In this document: positions 46,814 to 56,776 of the stretch, piece after piece
Layout: every line of letters starts with the position of its first letter
How positions within the stretch are numbered: position 1 is the first letter of the stretch
Assembly: GCF_030063365.1 (NCBI RefSeq)
Contig: NZ_JASISY010000015.1
Coordinates: 1 to 64,000 of the forward strand
Source of the DNA: Cryobacterium sp. PH29-G1
GTDB taxonomy: Bacteria; Actinomycetota; Actinomycetes; Actinomycetales; Microbacteriaceae
Length of the DNA stretch: 64,000 bases
Direction of reading: 5' to 3'
Program-made: the position numbers and the translations under genes
The notes under the pieces: generated by a model
The model's database searches: none
What the model was told of the DNA's origin: nothing
The model's input: only the letters and a program-made list of their open reading frames with translations

Positions 46814-46886
46814 GCCGGCCTGGCGCAATTGGTAGCGCACCACTCTTGTAAAGTGGGGGTTACGGGTTCAAGTCCCGTGGCCGGCC
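46814..46886 (+). tRNA. tRNA-Thr (anticodon TGT)
   Basis: A 73-nt cloverleaf. Acceptor gccggcc pairs with ggccggc, D stem gcgc/gcgc, anticodon stem ccact/agtgg with loop cttgtaa (anticodon TGT), T stem acggg/cccgt with ttcaagt. The CCA is not encoded. It marks the edge of the regulator/surface-protein segment to the right. Confidence 0.96.
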
Positions 46887-47137
46887 CCACAACCCTTGTA
46901 AACACTGGGATCGCAGGCTTTCTGGACTGCGTCTGAAGCGGCGACAGACCCGGGGGTAGCCGTACGTTTGCACAGGAACGACCTGGCTGGCGCCCGTCCT
47001 GGCCGGGCTGGCGATCTGTCTCCTTGCTCGATCACGGTCCACGTCGTTTTGACCGTTGCGCGCCGTTCTGCTTAGCTGCGGCCTAAGCGTTGTGGATCAT
47101 CGTCTCCAAGCACTGCAGTATTTGAGAAGGGTTCGAC

Positions 47138-49571
47138 GTGGATCGGGTAGCGCAGACTGGAGATGTTCGCGGCTCCCGAGGCGGTCAGCGGATTCCGCGC
47201 GGAATGCTCGCGCGACCGCGTCTGGTAGATCGACTGCATGCCTGGGACGACGTGATCGTTGTGTGTGGGCCAACTGGCTCCGGAAAAACGACACTCATCG
47301 CTGTGTGGGCGGAATCTGTGGCCTCCCCGCTGTTGTGGTGCGAACCAGAACACGGGCAATTGCCCTTTGCTGCAATAAAACGGGTAGCGGCGAACGGGCC
47401 GGGGGTGCTCGTGATCGATCAGGCTGAACAGATGGATGAGGGCGAATGCGCGCGCCTGGGGATGTTGATCAACAACTCACCGAAGCTCCGGGTCGTGATC
47501 TCCACGAGAACTCGACAAACATTCCTACGGCTCTCTTCAGCCACGCACGCAGCAATCGACGTGATCACGGCGCACGAGCTCGCGTTCTCTCTCGATGAGT
47601 TGCGCGACGCGGGGGTGCTGTCGGGTGACGCTGAACGGGAAGAACTACTGCGTAAGTCTGGAGGGCTCGCGGTTGCGGTGCGGGAAGAGGTTGAGGCCCG
47701 CCAGCCGGGGATTCTCCGGGGCGCGAGCGCGCTTTCGGACCCGACTGCAGGAGGACCTGAGCGCGCATCAAGGATGGTACGCAAGCGCGTTGAAACTAAC
47801 ACTACTGCCGCGAGTCGATCAGCGGATCATGGACGCCTGGGTACTGCCGCCACGACTCCTCATTGAACTTGAACAGATCGGGATTGCTGACTGGGACGAT
47901 GACTGGCTGGTACTGCACCCGTATGTTCGCGGGGTGCTGTTTGAGGACGCTGAGAAGATGCTCTCAGCTGAAGAACGACGCCGGTTGCTCGATGTGGCTG
48001 TGCGATCCTCCCTTCTCGAGAGAGACCCACTTTCTGCCTTGCGGGCAGCATTTCTGATTCAGGACTTGGAATTGGCGACTGAAGTCGTATTCCAGAACAT
48101 GATCGAACTTCTTGAATCACGCGATACCACGTACAGGGTATTCACGAGCCTTCCTGCGTCCCAGCTTCGGGGCCACCCTGTGCTGACGATAATGCTTGTC
48201 TTGCTGTCGCACATGGACCCACAAACGAGGCCGCGCGCGGTCCAACTCCTCGCTTCGGAGTCACTGTTCCAAAGGTTGCAGCCGGGCCGTGGTACGCATC
48301 GAGAGCGAGTCGCCTACCAGATCTTTGAGGTTGCGGCGTTGCGGCTCACGCCGTTGGCGACGTCAGTGCTTCCGCGTGTTCGTCGAGCGTTCGATGAGCT
48401 TGCCGAGCTGAGCGACGAAGACATGGAGAAACTGGGGCGGTTAGGCCCAGCGTTGCAAGTGCATCTGGGCATCAGCGCGTTTTATCTTCGCAACTATGCG
48501 CTCGCCCGGCAGTGCTTCGAGCTCGCTGAGGCTAGACACACGGAAGCTGGCAGGAATGACCGTGTCGATCCGTTGGCGCTGCGCGGTGGCCTTGCCGCGT
48601 TGAGCGGAGAGTTACCAACCGCGCGACGACTGCTCGACGAAGCTGATCGCGCGACGTGGCCCGCCGGATGGCGAACCTCGAGCCCGGCAGATTTTTTTAA
48701 TTTGGGTAGGGCGATTCTCGCCCTCGAAGAGGGTGATACCCACAGCGCAGACGCGTACATTCGCGCTGCAGGTCCGATCGAAGATGTCATCGAGCATTGG
48801 ACCCTGTTCGCGTGGGTGCGCTCACGGCGCGATCAGCCGGCAGGAGAGGCTGATCTCGGCCTCTTGCGACTGAAACAACTCCGCAAAACACGAGGCCCTG
48901 CACCGGGAACCGCGCTATCACGAAGCTTTCTCGACGCTGCCGAAGCAGAGCTGCTGCTCAGTACAGGAGATCTCGATGCGGCGCGACGTGTCGCAGCACG
49001 TTCAGCGAAGCACAGCGACACCTGTCGGGTGGTGCTCGCGTGGGCGGAGCTGGCACTCGGGCGGTCCTCCTCGGCAGCACGGCAAGCGCAACGAGTGGTC
49101 AAAGACCCGCTCTCCGCGCCCCGCAGCCATTTGGAAGCTGATCTTGTCCTCTTATGCGTTGCGTCACGCAACGAGTTTGAAGACGAGGTTCGCGGCATCG
49201 CGGAACGGGTCGCCGAACGTCTCACCGAAACCGAGTTACGGTCCACGTTGCGTTTTATTGCTCCGCAAGATCAAGACGCGCTTACCGCCGCTCTCATTCG
49301 CGCAGGCGTCGATCGAGCCACCGTTTCACTGATCGGCTCCGAGATAACCGCTGGCGACTCTATATCCACGCGGGCGACGCATCTCACCTCTCGGGAACAA
49401 ACGGTGCTGGAGCTCCTCGATGAAACGCCCGCACTTGATGAGATTGCTGATCGCTTGTTCGTCTCGCGCAACACTGTGAAGTCCCAATTGGCCTCCATCT
49501 ACCGCAAGATGGGCGTCTCCTCGCGAGATGCAGCGCTCACGCGCGCCGCCGTGCTAGGAATTCTCGACTGA
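47138..49571 (+). pseudogene. Frameshifted MalT/LuxR-family ATP-dependent regulator
   Basis: One ~810-residue LuxR-type regulator (LAL/MalT group) split between two frames. The first frame holds the ATPase part with Walker A (CGPTGSGKTT) and VLVIDQAEQ. The second holds the TPR-rich middle and a C-terminal LuxR helix-turn-helix (LTSREQTVLELLDETPALDE, NTVKSQLASIYRKMG). Removing one G from the run at 47707-47710 joins QPG to FSGARARFRTRLQEDL without a break. It may be a true pseudogene, a slippage-controlled gene or a sequencing error. The start is GTG with GAGAAGGG. It precedes the large surface-protein gene, its probable target. Confidence 0.82.
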
Positions 49572-49871
49572 CCAAACGCGTTTCAGGCACCAATTCTTGG
49601 AAGGCCCGATCGACACAGCCAATCATCCTGCAAGCAAAACTGTCGGCATACCTGGCCCTATTTTCGACCGGCGTTACCAGGGCCTCGATGGTGAAAGTCA
49701 GGGTGAAAAACCACGAGCCTTTGCGCTGGACGCACCCGTGCGTGCCTTTCAATGGTGAGGGCGAACGTTTATCTGCCAGGTATTTTCTGCGCCGCCGCAT
49801 CGGTTCTGATGCGTGCGGCCGCGACGCGCTTTCGGCGTAGTCAACAGCTCATTGAGAAAGAGGAGAACCGT
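49572..49871. other. Intergenic promoter region of the surface-protein gene
   Basis: About 300 bases with no gene. The surface-protein reading frame is open back to 49752, but the good ribosome site (AGGAGAA) lies only before the GTG at 49872. Short palindromes are present without a clear terminator. Confidence 0.4.
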
Positions 49872-52800
49872 GTGAATACACGATGGAGGGGCTGGAAACA
49901 GCAGAGAAGTCGGGACGCCAGTCTCGCGCATCGCGTTGTCGCCGTGCTTGCGGTCGTCGCGCTGAGCTTTGGATTTGTCGGTCTGACCGCTTCGGCGTCA
50001 CAGGCTGCCACACCGGGTATCGATATCGCCGTTTTGCACAACGGCACCGTGGTCGGGGACGACGCGGTGATCCCGGAAGGAGACGACATCACCTTGCGCG
50101 TCCAGTACGACGCGGCTGCGGATATCGCTGGGAAACAGATCACGATCACGCTGCCCGCCGGCATCACTGTCGCCGGCGGTTTGCCGAGCAATGACGCGAT
50201 CGAGTCTGCGGTGGAAAACGGGGATGGCACCTTCACGGTTACGTTTAAGGATCCGATCCCGGATGGAATCACCGAGGGTGCTTTCGCGATCCAGCTGAAG
50301 GCCGGACAGGTCGACGGCGACACCGAATCCCCGATTATCTGGAATACCGGTGATGACGACGGCGGCGTCACGATCATTGTTGAAGACAAGGTCACACCGC
50401 CAGTCGAAATCACCGATAGCTACAACAAGGCTGTGAATCCGAACAATTTGGACGGGTTCGTGGTGACCAGCGGAACTCCCGACTACACGTTCGAAGGCCT
50501 CAAACCTGAGATCGCTGATCAGGTGCTGACGTACACACTCGTGCTTTCCTCTGCCGAGGCACGCAGCGGATACTCGCTCACCGATGAACTCGCAGCCGGT
50601 CTCGGCTTCGTGACCGGCTCGTTCGCGGCCCAGCTCACCACGGCCGACGGTACGATTCCCTTCACTTTCGAGCCGACGGTGACCGGCAACTCCTTCTCAG
50701 GCACGGTTGAGGTTCCCGCCCAATCAACACTGCGCATCACGTACCAGGTGCAGGTGACCGATATCGCGGCACTGGAAGCCTTGCTTCAGGCACAGTTCGA
50801 AGCCCGTAACGATTCCCCGGGCAACTATGAGATCACGCTGCCCAACGACGCGGTCTTCGGCGGGGAGCAGGAGCGCTCCGTCAGCGTGCGTCTCCGCGGC
50901 AACATCCCTGGTGTTGGCATCGGTACGAACTTCGCGAAGACGGGTAACTGGACTCTGCGCGATGTGGTCACCAACGAGGGCGGGACGCTGCAGCCTGCCG
51001 CGGAGATGACGTACACGCTCCGCGCGAATCTCACCCCCTGGGACGGGCGCAACGCCAATTTCGTTCTCGGGCAGAACGTTGTCGTGAGCGACACGCTCAT
51101 CGATCAGGCTGCGTGGAACACGGGTGCAGATTTTATTAGCGTCAGCGGTTCCGGGCCTATCTCCTCTCTTACGGAGGCGACCGGGTTCGATGGAACGGCT
51201 GCGCAGTTCGCTTCCGACGAATATGTTGGCCAGTACGCTCTTGTCGGCCAGACGTTGTTTGTGAATGTCGGTAAGGACAACACGACTGACGTGAGCATCC
51301 AGGTCAAGGCGCAGCTCAACACGATCGATGGTCTCACCGGCAGCGACAACACCACTGTCATTGACGGGATGTACTACCCGTGGAACAACCGCGCGCAGTT
51401 CCACTACCGCGATGGTGATCCGGTGAACCGCGACCATAACGCCGGTGTGGTCGTGCTGCCCGCAGACTACGAGAGTGGCGTCAACGACTCCGCGGCATTC
51501 AACAAGACGGCGCAGGATGCCGAAGTTCGGGTGACCCCGGGCGAGAGCGCCCAGGTGCCCTACCGCTTCGATATTGACACGAGCAAGGCGAACGTGGATC
51601 CACTGACTAGCCGGATCATCGACGAACTGAACACCGACATCTTCGACATCTCCGATCTCGATTCGATCCCGGTAACGGGTTCCTACGGTGGTCAGGCGCT
51701 CACCCGTGAGCACTTCGCATTGAGCACCAACGATGACGGCCGACTTGTCATCGAACTCAGCACAGCAGGCAAAACGCTCGTTGGAAGCCTGCCGGAGGGG
51801 CAGAAGTGGGTCATCAACATCGTCTTCACGACGATCCTCTTCGAGGGTAAGAAGACGTATGAGATCTACAACCGGGCCACGTTGCAAAGTGACGACTCCG
51901 ACTGGGACTACTGGAGCGATGAGGACTCTGAGGCGACGTCCTACGGTGACGAAGCGGAACTGCGCAAACGGGTCTACGACACCGCGACCGGTGAATGGAC
52001 CTCTGCTCGAGATGCTGCGATCCAAGACGGTGTCTTCGTGGACGACCGGTTTATCTACTCCATCGAGCTCATCCCGCGCGGCAACTACGGCGAAGCGTTC
52101 CCGGTGTCGATCTTCCCCCGCGAAGACGTGCTCCCCGATTCTGTCGATTTCCTCGGCTTTGTCGGTCTCGATCAGAACGGTGTCCCGAACCTGGACAGCT
52201 TGAGCAGCGACGCCGTCGATATTAACGGCAACGTGATCGCCTCCTATGCCGACGGCGTAGTGACGATCCGTCAGCAAAACGGGACGAGCCTGAACCCGAA
52301 CCAGGGACGAATCGTGACGTACTTCGCTGTACGCGCCAACGACGCTTCCGGCGCAATCGTGAACACCATCGCGGGCTCAGACGCGGTCATCACCCCGGTC
52401 GGCGACCCGAGCATCGATATCGAGAAGTGGAACGATGAGGGCGAAGCCCCCGCCTATGACGAGTCCGGCGCTCTGACGAACGACGGCTACGACGGCGACT
52501 TCGACACAGCACCCGGAAAGCCGTTGAAGGCCGACGAGGCCCTGCCGATCAACTTCACGATCTCCAACAGCGGTCGCGAGAACCTGGTCGATGTGGTCGT
52601 GAGCGACGAACTCGAGGCTGGCAAGGGTGAGATCCAAGATCTCACCTGTACCTTCCCTGACGCGTCAACCGGCACCGAATGGGCTGGCCCCTTCCTGATC
52701 GGTACCCAATTCGCGTGCACCGGCACCCTGCCGGCGCTTCAGACAGGCGACACCCACGCCGATCTGGCGCAGGTCACCGGAGTTGGAGTCACGTCACGCG

Positions 52801-53438
52801 GCGACGTAGCTGACGAGGATGCATGGAACGCGTACGTTCCGACGCCGAGCGTCGATATCGAGAAATGGAACGATCAGGGCGAAGCCCCCGCCTATGACGA
52901 GTCCGGCGCTCTCACGAACGACGGCTACGACGGCGACTTCGACACAGCCCCAGGCAAGAAGCTTAAGGCCGGCGATAAGTCGCAGATCCACTTCACCATC
53001 TCTAACGATGGCAATGAGGACCTCATCGGCATCGTTGTCAGTGATGAGCTGACCGACGGGAACGGTGAGATCCAGGATCTTGTCTGTACGTTCACCGATG
53101 GGTCAACGGGTACGACGTGGGATGGTCCTCTCACCGTTGGCTCGCAATTCGAGTGCACGGGCACCCTGTCCGCGCTTGTACCGGCCCAGTCGCACAGCGA
53201 CCGTGCCACGGTGACAGCGACCGGCCTGCATTCTGGTACCGCAATCGACGACGCGGATGACTGGCATGGCTTCACCGAGGCCGCGCCCGTCACCCCGGTC
53301 CAGAGTGGACTTGCGATGACGGGAGTCACGCTGACGCTGTGGATCGGTGGAACCGCGATCCTCCTCCTGGTTGCGGGCGGAGTGATGCTCATCGCTCGCC
53401 GCCGCCACGTCACAATTGACAGCAACGGGACCGCGTAG
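49872..53438 (+). CDS. Large cell-surface protein with LAxTG-type sorting signal
   Basis: An 1188-residue exported protein. A long signal peptide (RVVAVLAVVALSFGFVGLTASASQA) is followed by several beta-sandwich domains of the DUF11/isopeptide adhesin type (SYNKAVNPNN; LTYTLVLSSAEARSGYSLTDEL). Two tandem 146-residue repeats start with IDIEKWNDxGEAPAYDESGA. The C-terminus is LAMTG, a hydrophobic span and ARRRH, a sorting signal of the LAxTG form used by class E sortases. The start is GTG after AGGAGAA. It is probably controlled by the broken LuxR gene upstream. Confidence 0.87.
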   Translation: MNTRWRGWKQQRSRDASLAHRVVAVLAVVALSFGFVGLTASASQAATPGIDIAVLHNGTVVGDDAVIPEGDDITLRVQYDAAADIAGKQITITLPAGITVAGGLPSNDAIESAVENGDGTFTVTFKDPIPDGITEGAFAIQLKAGQVDGDTESPIIWNTGDDDGGVTIIVEDKVTPPVEITDSYNKAVNPNNLDGFVVTSGTPDYTFEGLKPEIADQVLTYTLVLSSAEARSGYSLTDELAAGLGFVTGSFAAQLTTADGTIPFTFEPTVTGNSFSGTVEVPAQSTLRITYQVQVTDIAALEALLQAQFEARNDSPGNYEITLPNDAVFGGEQERSVSVRLRGNIPGVGIGTNFAKTGNWTLRDVVTNEGGTLQPAAEMTYTLRANLTPWDGRNANFVLGQNVVVSDTLIDQAAWNTGADFISVSGSGPISSLTEATGFDGTAAQFASDEYVGQYALVGQTLFVNVGKDNTTDVSIQVKAQLNTIDGLTGSDNTTVIDGMYYPWNNRAQFHYRDGDPVNRDHNAGVVVLPADYESGVNDSAAFNKTAQDAEVRVTPGESAQVPYRFDIDTSKANVDPLTSRIIDELNTDIFDISDLDSIPVTGSYGGQALTREHFALSTNDDGRLVIELSTAGKTLVGSLPEGQKWVINIVFTTILFEGKKTYEIYNRATLQSDDSDWDYWSDEDSEATSYGDEAELRKRVYDTATGEWTSARDAAIQDGVFVDDRFIYSIELIPRGNYGEAFPVSIFPREDVLPDSVDFLGFVGLDQNGVPNLDSLSSDAVDINGNVIASYADGVVTIRQQNGTSLNPNQGRIVTYFAVRANDASGAIVNTIAGSDAVITPVGDPSIDIEKWNDEGEAPAYDESGALTNDGYDGDFDTAPGKPLKADEALPINFTISNSGRENLVDVVVSDELEAGKGEIQDLTCTFPDASTGTEWAGPFLIGTQFACTGTLPALQTGDTHADLAQVTGVGVTSRGDVADEDAWNAYVPTPSVDIEKWNDQGEAPAYDESGALTNDGYDGDFDTAPGKKLKAGDKSQIHFTISNDGNEDLIGIVVSDELTDGNGEIQDLVCTFTDGSTGTTWDGPLTVGSQFECTGTLSALVPAQSHSDRATVTATGLHSGTAIDDADDWHGFTEAAPVTPVQSGLAMTGVTLTLWIGGTAILLLVAGGVMLIARRRHVTIDSNGTA
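52407..53282 (+). repeat. Tandem 438-bp repeat inside the surface-protein gene
   Basis: Two copies, starting at 52407 and 52845, of a 146-codon unit. The first 60 codons are almost identical in protein and largely in DNA; the rest has diverged. Recombination between them would delete one domain in frame. Confidence 0.9.
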
Positions 53439-53456
53439 CAGCGCCGTTGCCCGACG

Positions 53457-53501
53457 TTGACGCGGTGGTGGCTCCTCACAAGTAGGCCACCGCCGCGTCA
53501 A
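53457..53501 (+). terminator. Terminator after the surface-protein gene
   Basis: ttgacgcggtggtggc pairs with gccaccgccgcgtcaa (one wobble), 18 bases after the stop. A 16-bp stem with a 13-base loop; T-run weak. Confidence 0.8.
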
Positions 53502-53611
53502 ACTCCGTCGCTCGAAAACCGGGTCACTTCGTCACGATCGCGCGGTGACCGATCAGACTCTGACGATGAGTCAGAGCGGGTCTACGATCATAGATCAAAG
53601 ACCCAAATCCT

Positions 53612-53650
53612 GTATGCCTCGAGAACGTCCCCCGCGTTCTCGGGGCATAC
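53612..53650. other. Second strong hairpin between surface-protein and ABC-F genes
   Basis: gtatgcctcgagaacg and cgttctcggggcatac form a 16-bp stem (one wobble) with a 7-base loop and are followed by tctttt. No gene ends here, so it may terminate a short RNA or lie in the ABC-F leader. The rest of 53502-53845 shows no gene. Confidence 0.6.
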
Positions 53651-53845
53651 TCTTTTCCTCTACGACTTAGGACAACTGGTAGGTCCAGAGTTTCGCACGT
53701 GACCGGGGTCGCTTGGACTCTGGCACTGGCTGACGCACGGCCCGATCGCACCCGCCACGATGTCCCCGCCACGTACACTGATTGCTGGGGTTTAACGAGC
53801 GGATGCCGCTCACGCGCGTAGGTCGCGCCACGAGAGGACACACGC

Positions 53846-55441
53846 ATGAGCCTGATCCGGCTGAACGATGTCAGCATCCGCTTTGAGAACACGCAGATTC
53901 TGCGGGAAGCGTTCTTTCGTCTGGAACCCGGAGACCGGGTCGGCCTGATCGGCAAGAACGGCTCCGGCAAGTCCACCATGCTCAAGCTCATCCTCGATCA
54001 AGTCTCTCCCGACACCGGCGAGGTCACCCTCGACGACGGCATCAGCGTTGGCTACTTCTCCCAGTTTTCCGAGCTCAACGGCGCGCAGACCATCACCGAG
54101 GTGCTCGACGAACTGTTCGTGGCCGTGAAAGCGGTTGAGGCCGAACTGGCCGCGATCGACGCCGCAATCGCTCTCGACTCTTCGGCCAGCGCCGAGCTCG
54201 ACCGGCTGATCACCCGCCAGGGCGAGCTGTTCGAGGAGATGGATCGCCTGGACGGCTGGGACTACAAACGCCACATCGACACCGCCTTGACCACCCTCGG
54301 ATTCAACGAGGCACACCGTGTGTGCGCCATCGACGAGCTGTCCGGCGGCTGGCGCAACCGTGCCGCCCTGGCCAAGATCGTGCTCGAGGCCCCCGACGTT
54401 TTGCTGCTTGACGAGCCCACCAACTACCTCGATGTGGCCGGTGTCGAGTGGCTCGAAGCGTGGTTCAAGAGCTTCAAGGGTGCCGCCATCGTGGTCTCGC
54501 ACGACCGCAAGTTTCTCGACGCCGTCGTCACCCGCATCATCGAGGTCGAAAACTTTCACCTGCACGAGTACCCCGGTAATTTCGGCGAGTACATTGTGCA
54601 GAAGCAGTTTCGGCTCAAGACCCTCGCGGCACAGTTTGTGCATGAATCCGAGCTGCTCGCCTTCGAAGCCGAGGGTATCGCCGATCGCCGCGAGGCTGCC
54701 AAGGCGGAGAGCCGGCAGCTCGGCAACCAGCTGGCGCACATCAAGAAGTCCCGCACGCCGCGCCCGGTCGACCAGATCATCACCGAGATCTACGGCAACC
54801 TGCACGTTAAGGATGTTCTCTGCCGGGTCGACGGTCTGGCCAAGAGCTACGGCGACAAGATCTTGTTCGAAAACCTCAGCTTCGAGGTGCGTCGCGGCAA
54901 CCGCATCGTCGTGCTCGGCAGCAACGGCAGCGGCAAAACTACCCTGCTGCGGGTGCTCACGGGCGAGGAAATGGCCGACCATGGCGACGTGGCCTGGGCC
55001 AGCGGCGCCGGCGTCGTGTCGTACAACCAAATTCTGGCCGAACTCGACGAGACCGATACCGTCAGCCACGCCGTCAACGCCATGCCCGGCAGCCTCGCCC
55101 TCACGGCCACGAAGAAGTCGGTCAACCGTTTTCTAACCATGTTCCAATTCAGTGAGGCCGATCTCAAACAGAAGATCGGGGCTCTCTCGGGCGGCCAGCG
55201 CGCCCGCGTTGCCATGGCCCAGTGCCTGCTCTCGGGCGCTTCGGTTCTGCTGCTCGACGAACCGACCAACCACCTCGACATGTCGAGCACCCAGGTGATG
55301 GAACGCGCCCTCGTGCACTTTCCCGGTGCCGTCGTGGTCGTGAGCCACGACCGGTTCTTCACCGATAAGATCGCCAACCGTCGCCTCGTCTTCGGCAGCG
55401 AAGGAGCGGCCCCCGGCCAGATCGAGGTCCGCGCCGCCTAG
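53846..55441 (+). CDS. ABC-F family ATPase
   Basis: A 531-residue soluble protein with two ABC cassettes and no membrane segment. Cassette 1 has GLIGKNGSGKST, the variant signature ELSGGWRNRAALA and LLLDEPTNYLD. Cassette 2 has VLGSNGSGKTT, LSGGQRARVAMAQ and LLLDEPTNHLD. The two are joined by a charged inter-domain linker. ABC-F proteins act on ribosomes; some give antibiotic resistance, others aid translation. Which subfamily is unclear. A GAGAGG site precedes the ATG. Confidence 0.93.
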   Translation: MSLIRLNDVSIRFENTQILREAFFRLEPGDRVGLIGKNGSGKSTMLKLILDQVSPDTGEVTLDDGISVGYFSQFSELNGAQTITEVLDELFVAVKAVEAELAAIDAAIALDSSASAELDRLITRQGELFEEMDRLDGWDYKRHIDTALTTLGFNEAHRVCAIDELSGGWRNRAALAKIVLEAPDVLLLDEPTNYLDVAGVEWLEAWFKSFKGAAIVVSHDRKFLDAVVTRIIEVENFHLHEYPGNFGEYIVQKQFRLKTLAAQFVHESELLAFEAEGIADRREAAKAESRQLGNQLAHIKKSRTPRPVDQIITEIYGNLHVKDVLCRVDGLAKSYGDKILFENLSFEVRRGNRIVVLGSNGSGKTTLLRVLTGEEMADHGDVAWASGAGVVSYNQILAELDETDTVSHAVNAMPGSLALTATKKSVNRFLTMFQFSEADLKQKIGALSGGQRARVAMAQCLLSGASVLLLDEPTNHLDMSSTQVMERALVHFPGAVVVVSHDRFFTDKIANRRLVFGSEGAAPGQIEVRAA

Positions 55442-55460
55442 CCGTCCCGCCGTACTTGTG

Positions 55461-55527
55461 CCCGGGCCCGGGCCCGGCAACTGGGCCCGTGATAGATCAT
55501 GGGCCCGGTTGCACAGGGTGGGCCCGG
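55461..55527 (+). repeat. R4 element, copy 5
   Basis: Palindrome, hairpin (aactgggcccgtg ... catgggcccggtt, loop atagat) and the tail gcacagggtgggcccgg. It follows the ABC-F stop by 20 bases. The stem keeps pairing through wobble and paired changes. Confidence 0.92.
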
Positions 55528-55599
55528 AGGCGGGCAGTCTGGGTGTGGTCGTTTTCGAACGGATGCCGCCGCTCTCGTTCGCGCGTCCCGTCGTGGTGT

Positions 55600-55666
55600 C
55601 CGGGCCCGGGCCCGGAAACTGGGCCCGCGATAGATCATGGGCCCGGTTGCGTAAGGTGGGCCCGGG
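55600..55666 (+). repeat. R4 element, copy 6
   Basis: Same layout in the same orientation, 139 bases after copy 5, close to the spacing of copies 1 and 2. The tail reads gcgtaaggtgggcccggg. Confidence 0.92.
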
Positions 55667-55734
55667 CGAAACAGCCGGGCGAGATCAGGAGCGGAAGCAC
55701 CCCCGCGCGGTGCAAGGCCCCATGTCCCGTCTCG

Positions 55735-55740
55735 TATTAT
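55735..55740 (+). promoter_or_regulatory. -10 box for a leaderless transcript
   Basis: tattat ends 6 bases before the GTG of the YdcZ-type gene, and no ribosome site is visible. This spacing puts the transcript start at or next to the start codon. Confidence 0.5.
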
Positions 55741-55746
55741 TGCCAC

Positions 55747-56742
55747 GTGACACAGATGCGCGCCGACACCCGAACGGATGCTTCCGCCGCGCCCGCCGCA
55801 TCCGCTGTGCCGGTCTGGCTCGCTCTCGTCTTCTCGGTGCTGATCGGTGCGCTCTATGCCGTTCAATCCCGGGTGAACGGCGAACTCGGGCACCAAATCG
55901 GCGATGGGTTCACCGCCGCCGTCATCTCCTTCGGCTCCGGCCTGGTCATCCTCGGCCTCGGTCTCGTGGCCTTTCGTCGCGGTCGCCGCGGCCTGCAACT
56001 CGTTGCGCGCGCCGTCAACGCGAAGAACCTGTCGTGGTGGCACCTGTTCGGCGGGGTCGCCGGAGCCCTGTTCGTGCTGTCGCAGGGCCTCGTCGCCGCG
56101 CCGCTCGGCCTCGCCCTGTTCACCGTCGCCGTCGTGGCCGGCCAGACCGTGAGCGGCGTGCTGATGGACCGCTTCGGCATCGGTCCGGGCGGCCGCCGCC
56201 CGTTGCACACGTCAAAAATCATCGGCGCGCTGCTGGCCCTGGTGGCCGTTGGTTTCACGGTGAGCACTGAACTGCACGGCAGCGACGCGCTCTGGTTGCT
56301 CGCGCTTCCGTTGCTGGCCGGAATCGGCCAAGGCTGGCAGCAGGCCGTCAACGGCCAGGTGCGGGTCACCGCACAGAGTGCGCTCACGGCGACTTTTCTG
56401 AACTTTCTCACCGGCACCGCCGCCCTCGTGCTCGCCGCGATCGTGCACGGGCTTCTGGCCGGTTTCGCGCTGGACCTGCCGAGCAATCCGTGGCTCTACA
56501 CCGGCGGGCTGATCGGCTGCATCTTCATCGCCGGGGCCGCGCTCGTCGTGCGCACGACCGGGGTGCTCATGCTCGGCCTGAGCATCGTGGCCGGCCAGCT
56601 GATCTGTGCCCTGGTGCTGGACGTGCTCGTGCCCTCGGCGGGGCATCCGCTCGGCATGACGACCGTGGCCGGCACCGCCCTGGCCCTCGCGGCCGTCGTT
56701 ATCGCCGCGGTGCGCTGGCGCCGTCCAGGCCACGCCCGCTGA
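55747..56742 (+). CDS. YdcZ-type DMT-superfamily transporter
   Basis: A 331-residue membrane protein with ten predicted segments in two DMT_YdcZ halves. Each half has the family pattern: ALYAVQSRVNGELGHQIGDGFTAAVISFGSG in the first and GIGQGWQQAVNGQVRVTAQSALTATFLNFLTGT in the second. The family is presumed to export small molecules, substrate unknown. The GTG at 55747 is preferred because of the -10 box; an ATG lies three codons later. Confidence 0.88.
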   Translation: MTQMRADTRTDASAAPAASAVPVWLALVFSVLIGALYAVQSRVNGELGHQIGDGFTAAVISFGSGLVILGLGLVAFRRGRRGLQLVARAVNAKNLSWWHLFGGVAGALFVLSQGLVAAPLGLALFTVAVVAGQTVSGVLMDRFGIGPGGRRPLHTSKIIGALLALVAVGFTVSTELHGSDALWLLALPLLAGIGQGWQQAVNGQVRVTAQSALTATFLNFLTGTAALVLAAIVHGLLAGFALDLPSNPWLYTGGLIGCIFIAGAALVVRTTGVLMLGLSIVAGQLICALVLDVLVPSAGHPLGMTTVAGTALALAAVVIAAVRWRRPGHAR

Positions 56743-56776
56743 CCGTCGGCGGCTCGTCGACTCGAGTCGAAGCCGG

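Noticed and set aside
46814..46886. tRNA-Thr as a proven attachment site.
   Set aside because: I looked for a copy of its 3' end at the right edge of the surface-protein region and found none, and there is no integrase gene.
46887..47137. A 60-codon minus-strand frame after tRNA-Thr as a small gene.
   Set aside because: No ribosome site, no hydrophobic or domain pattern, and it runs into the tRNA.
50724..52277. A 517-codon minus-strand frame opposite the surface-protein gene.
   Set aside because: It is a shadow of a long plus-strand gene with signal peptide, repeats and sorting signal.
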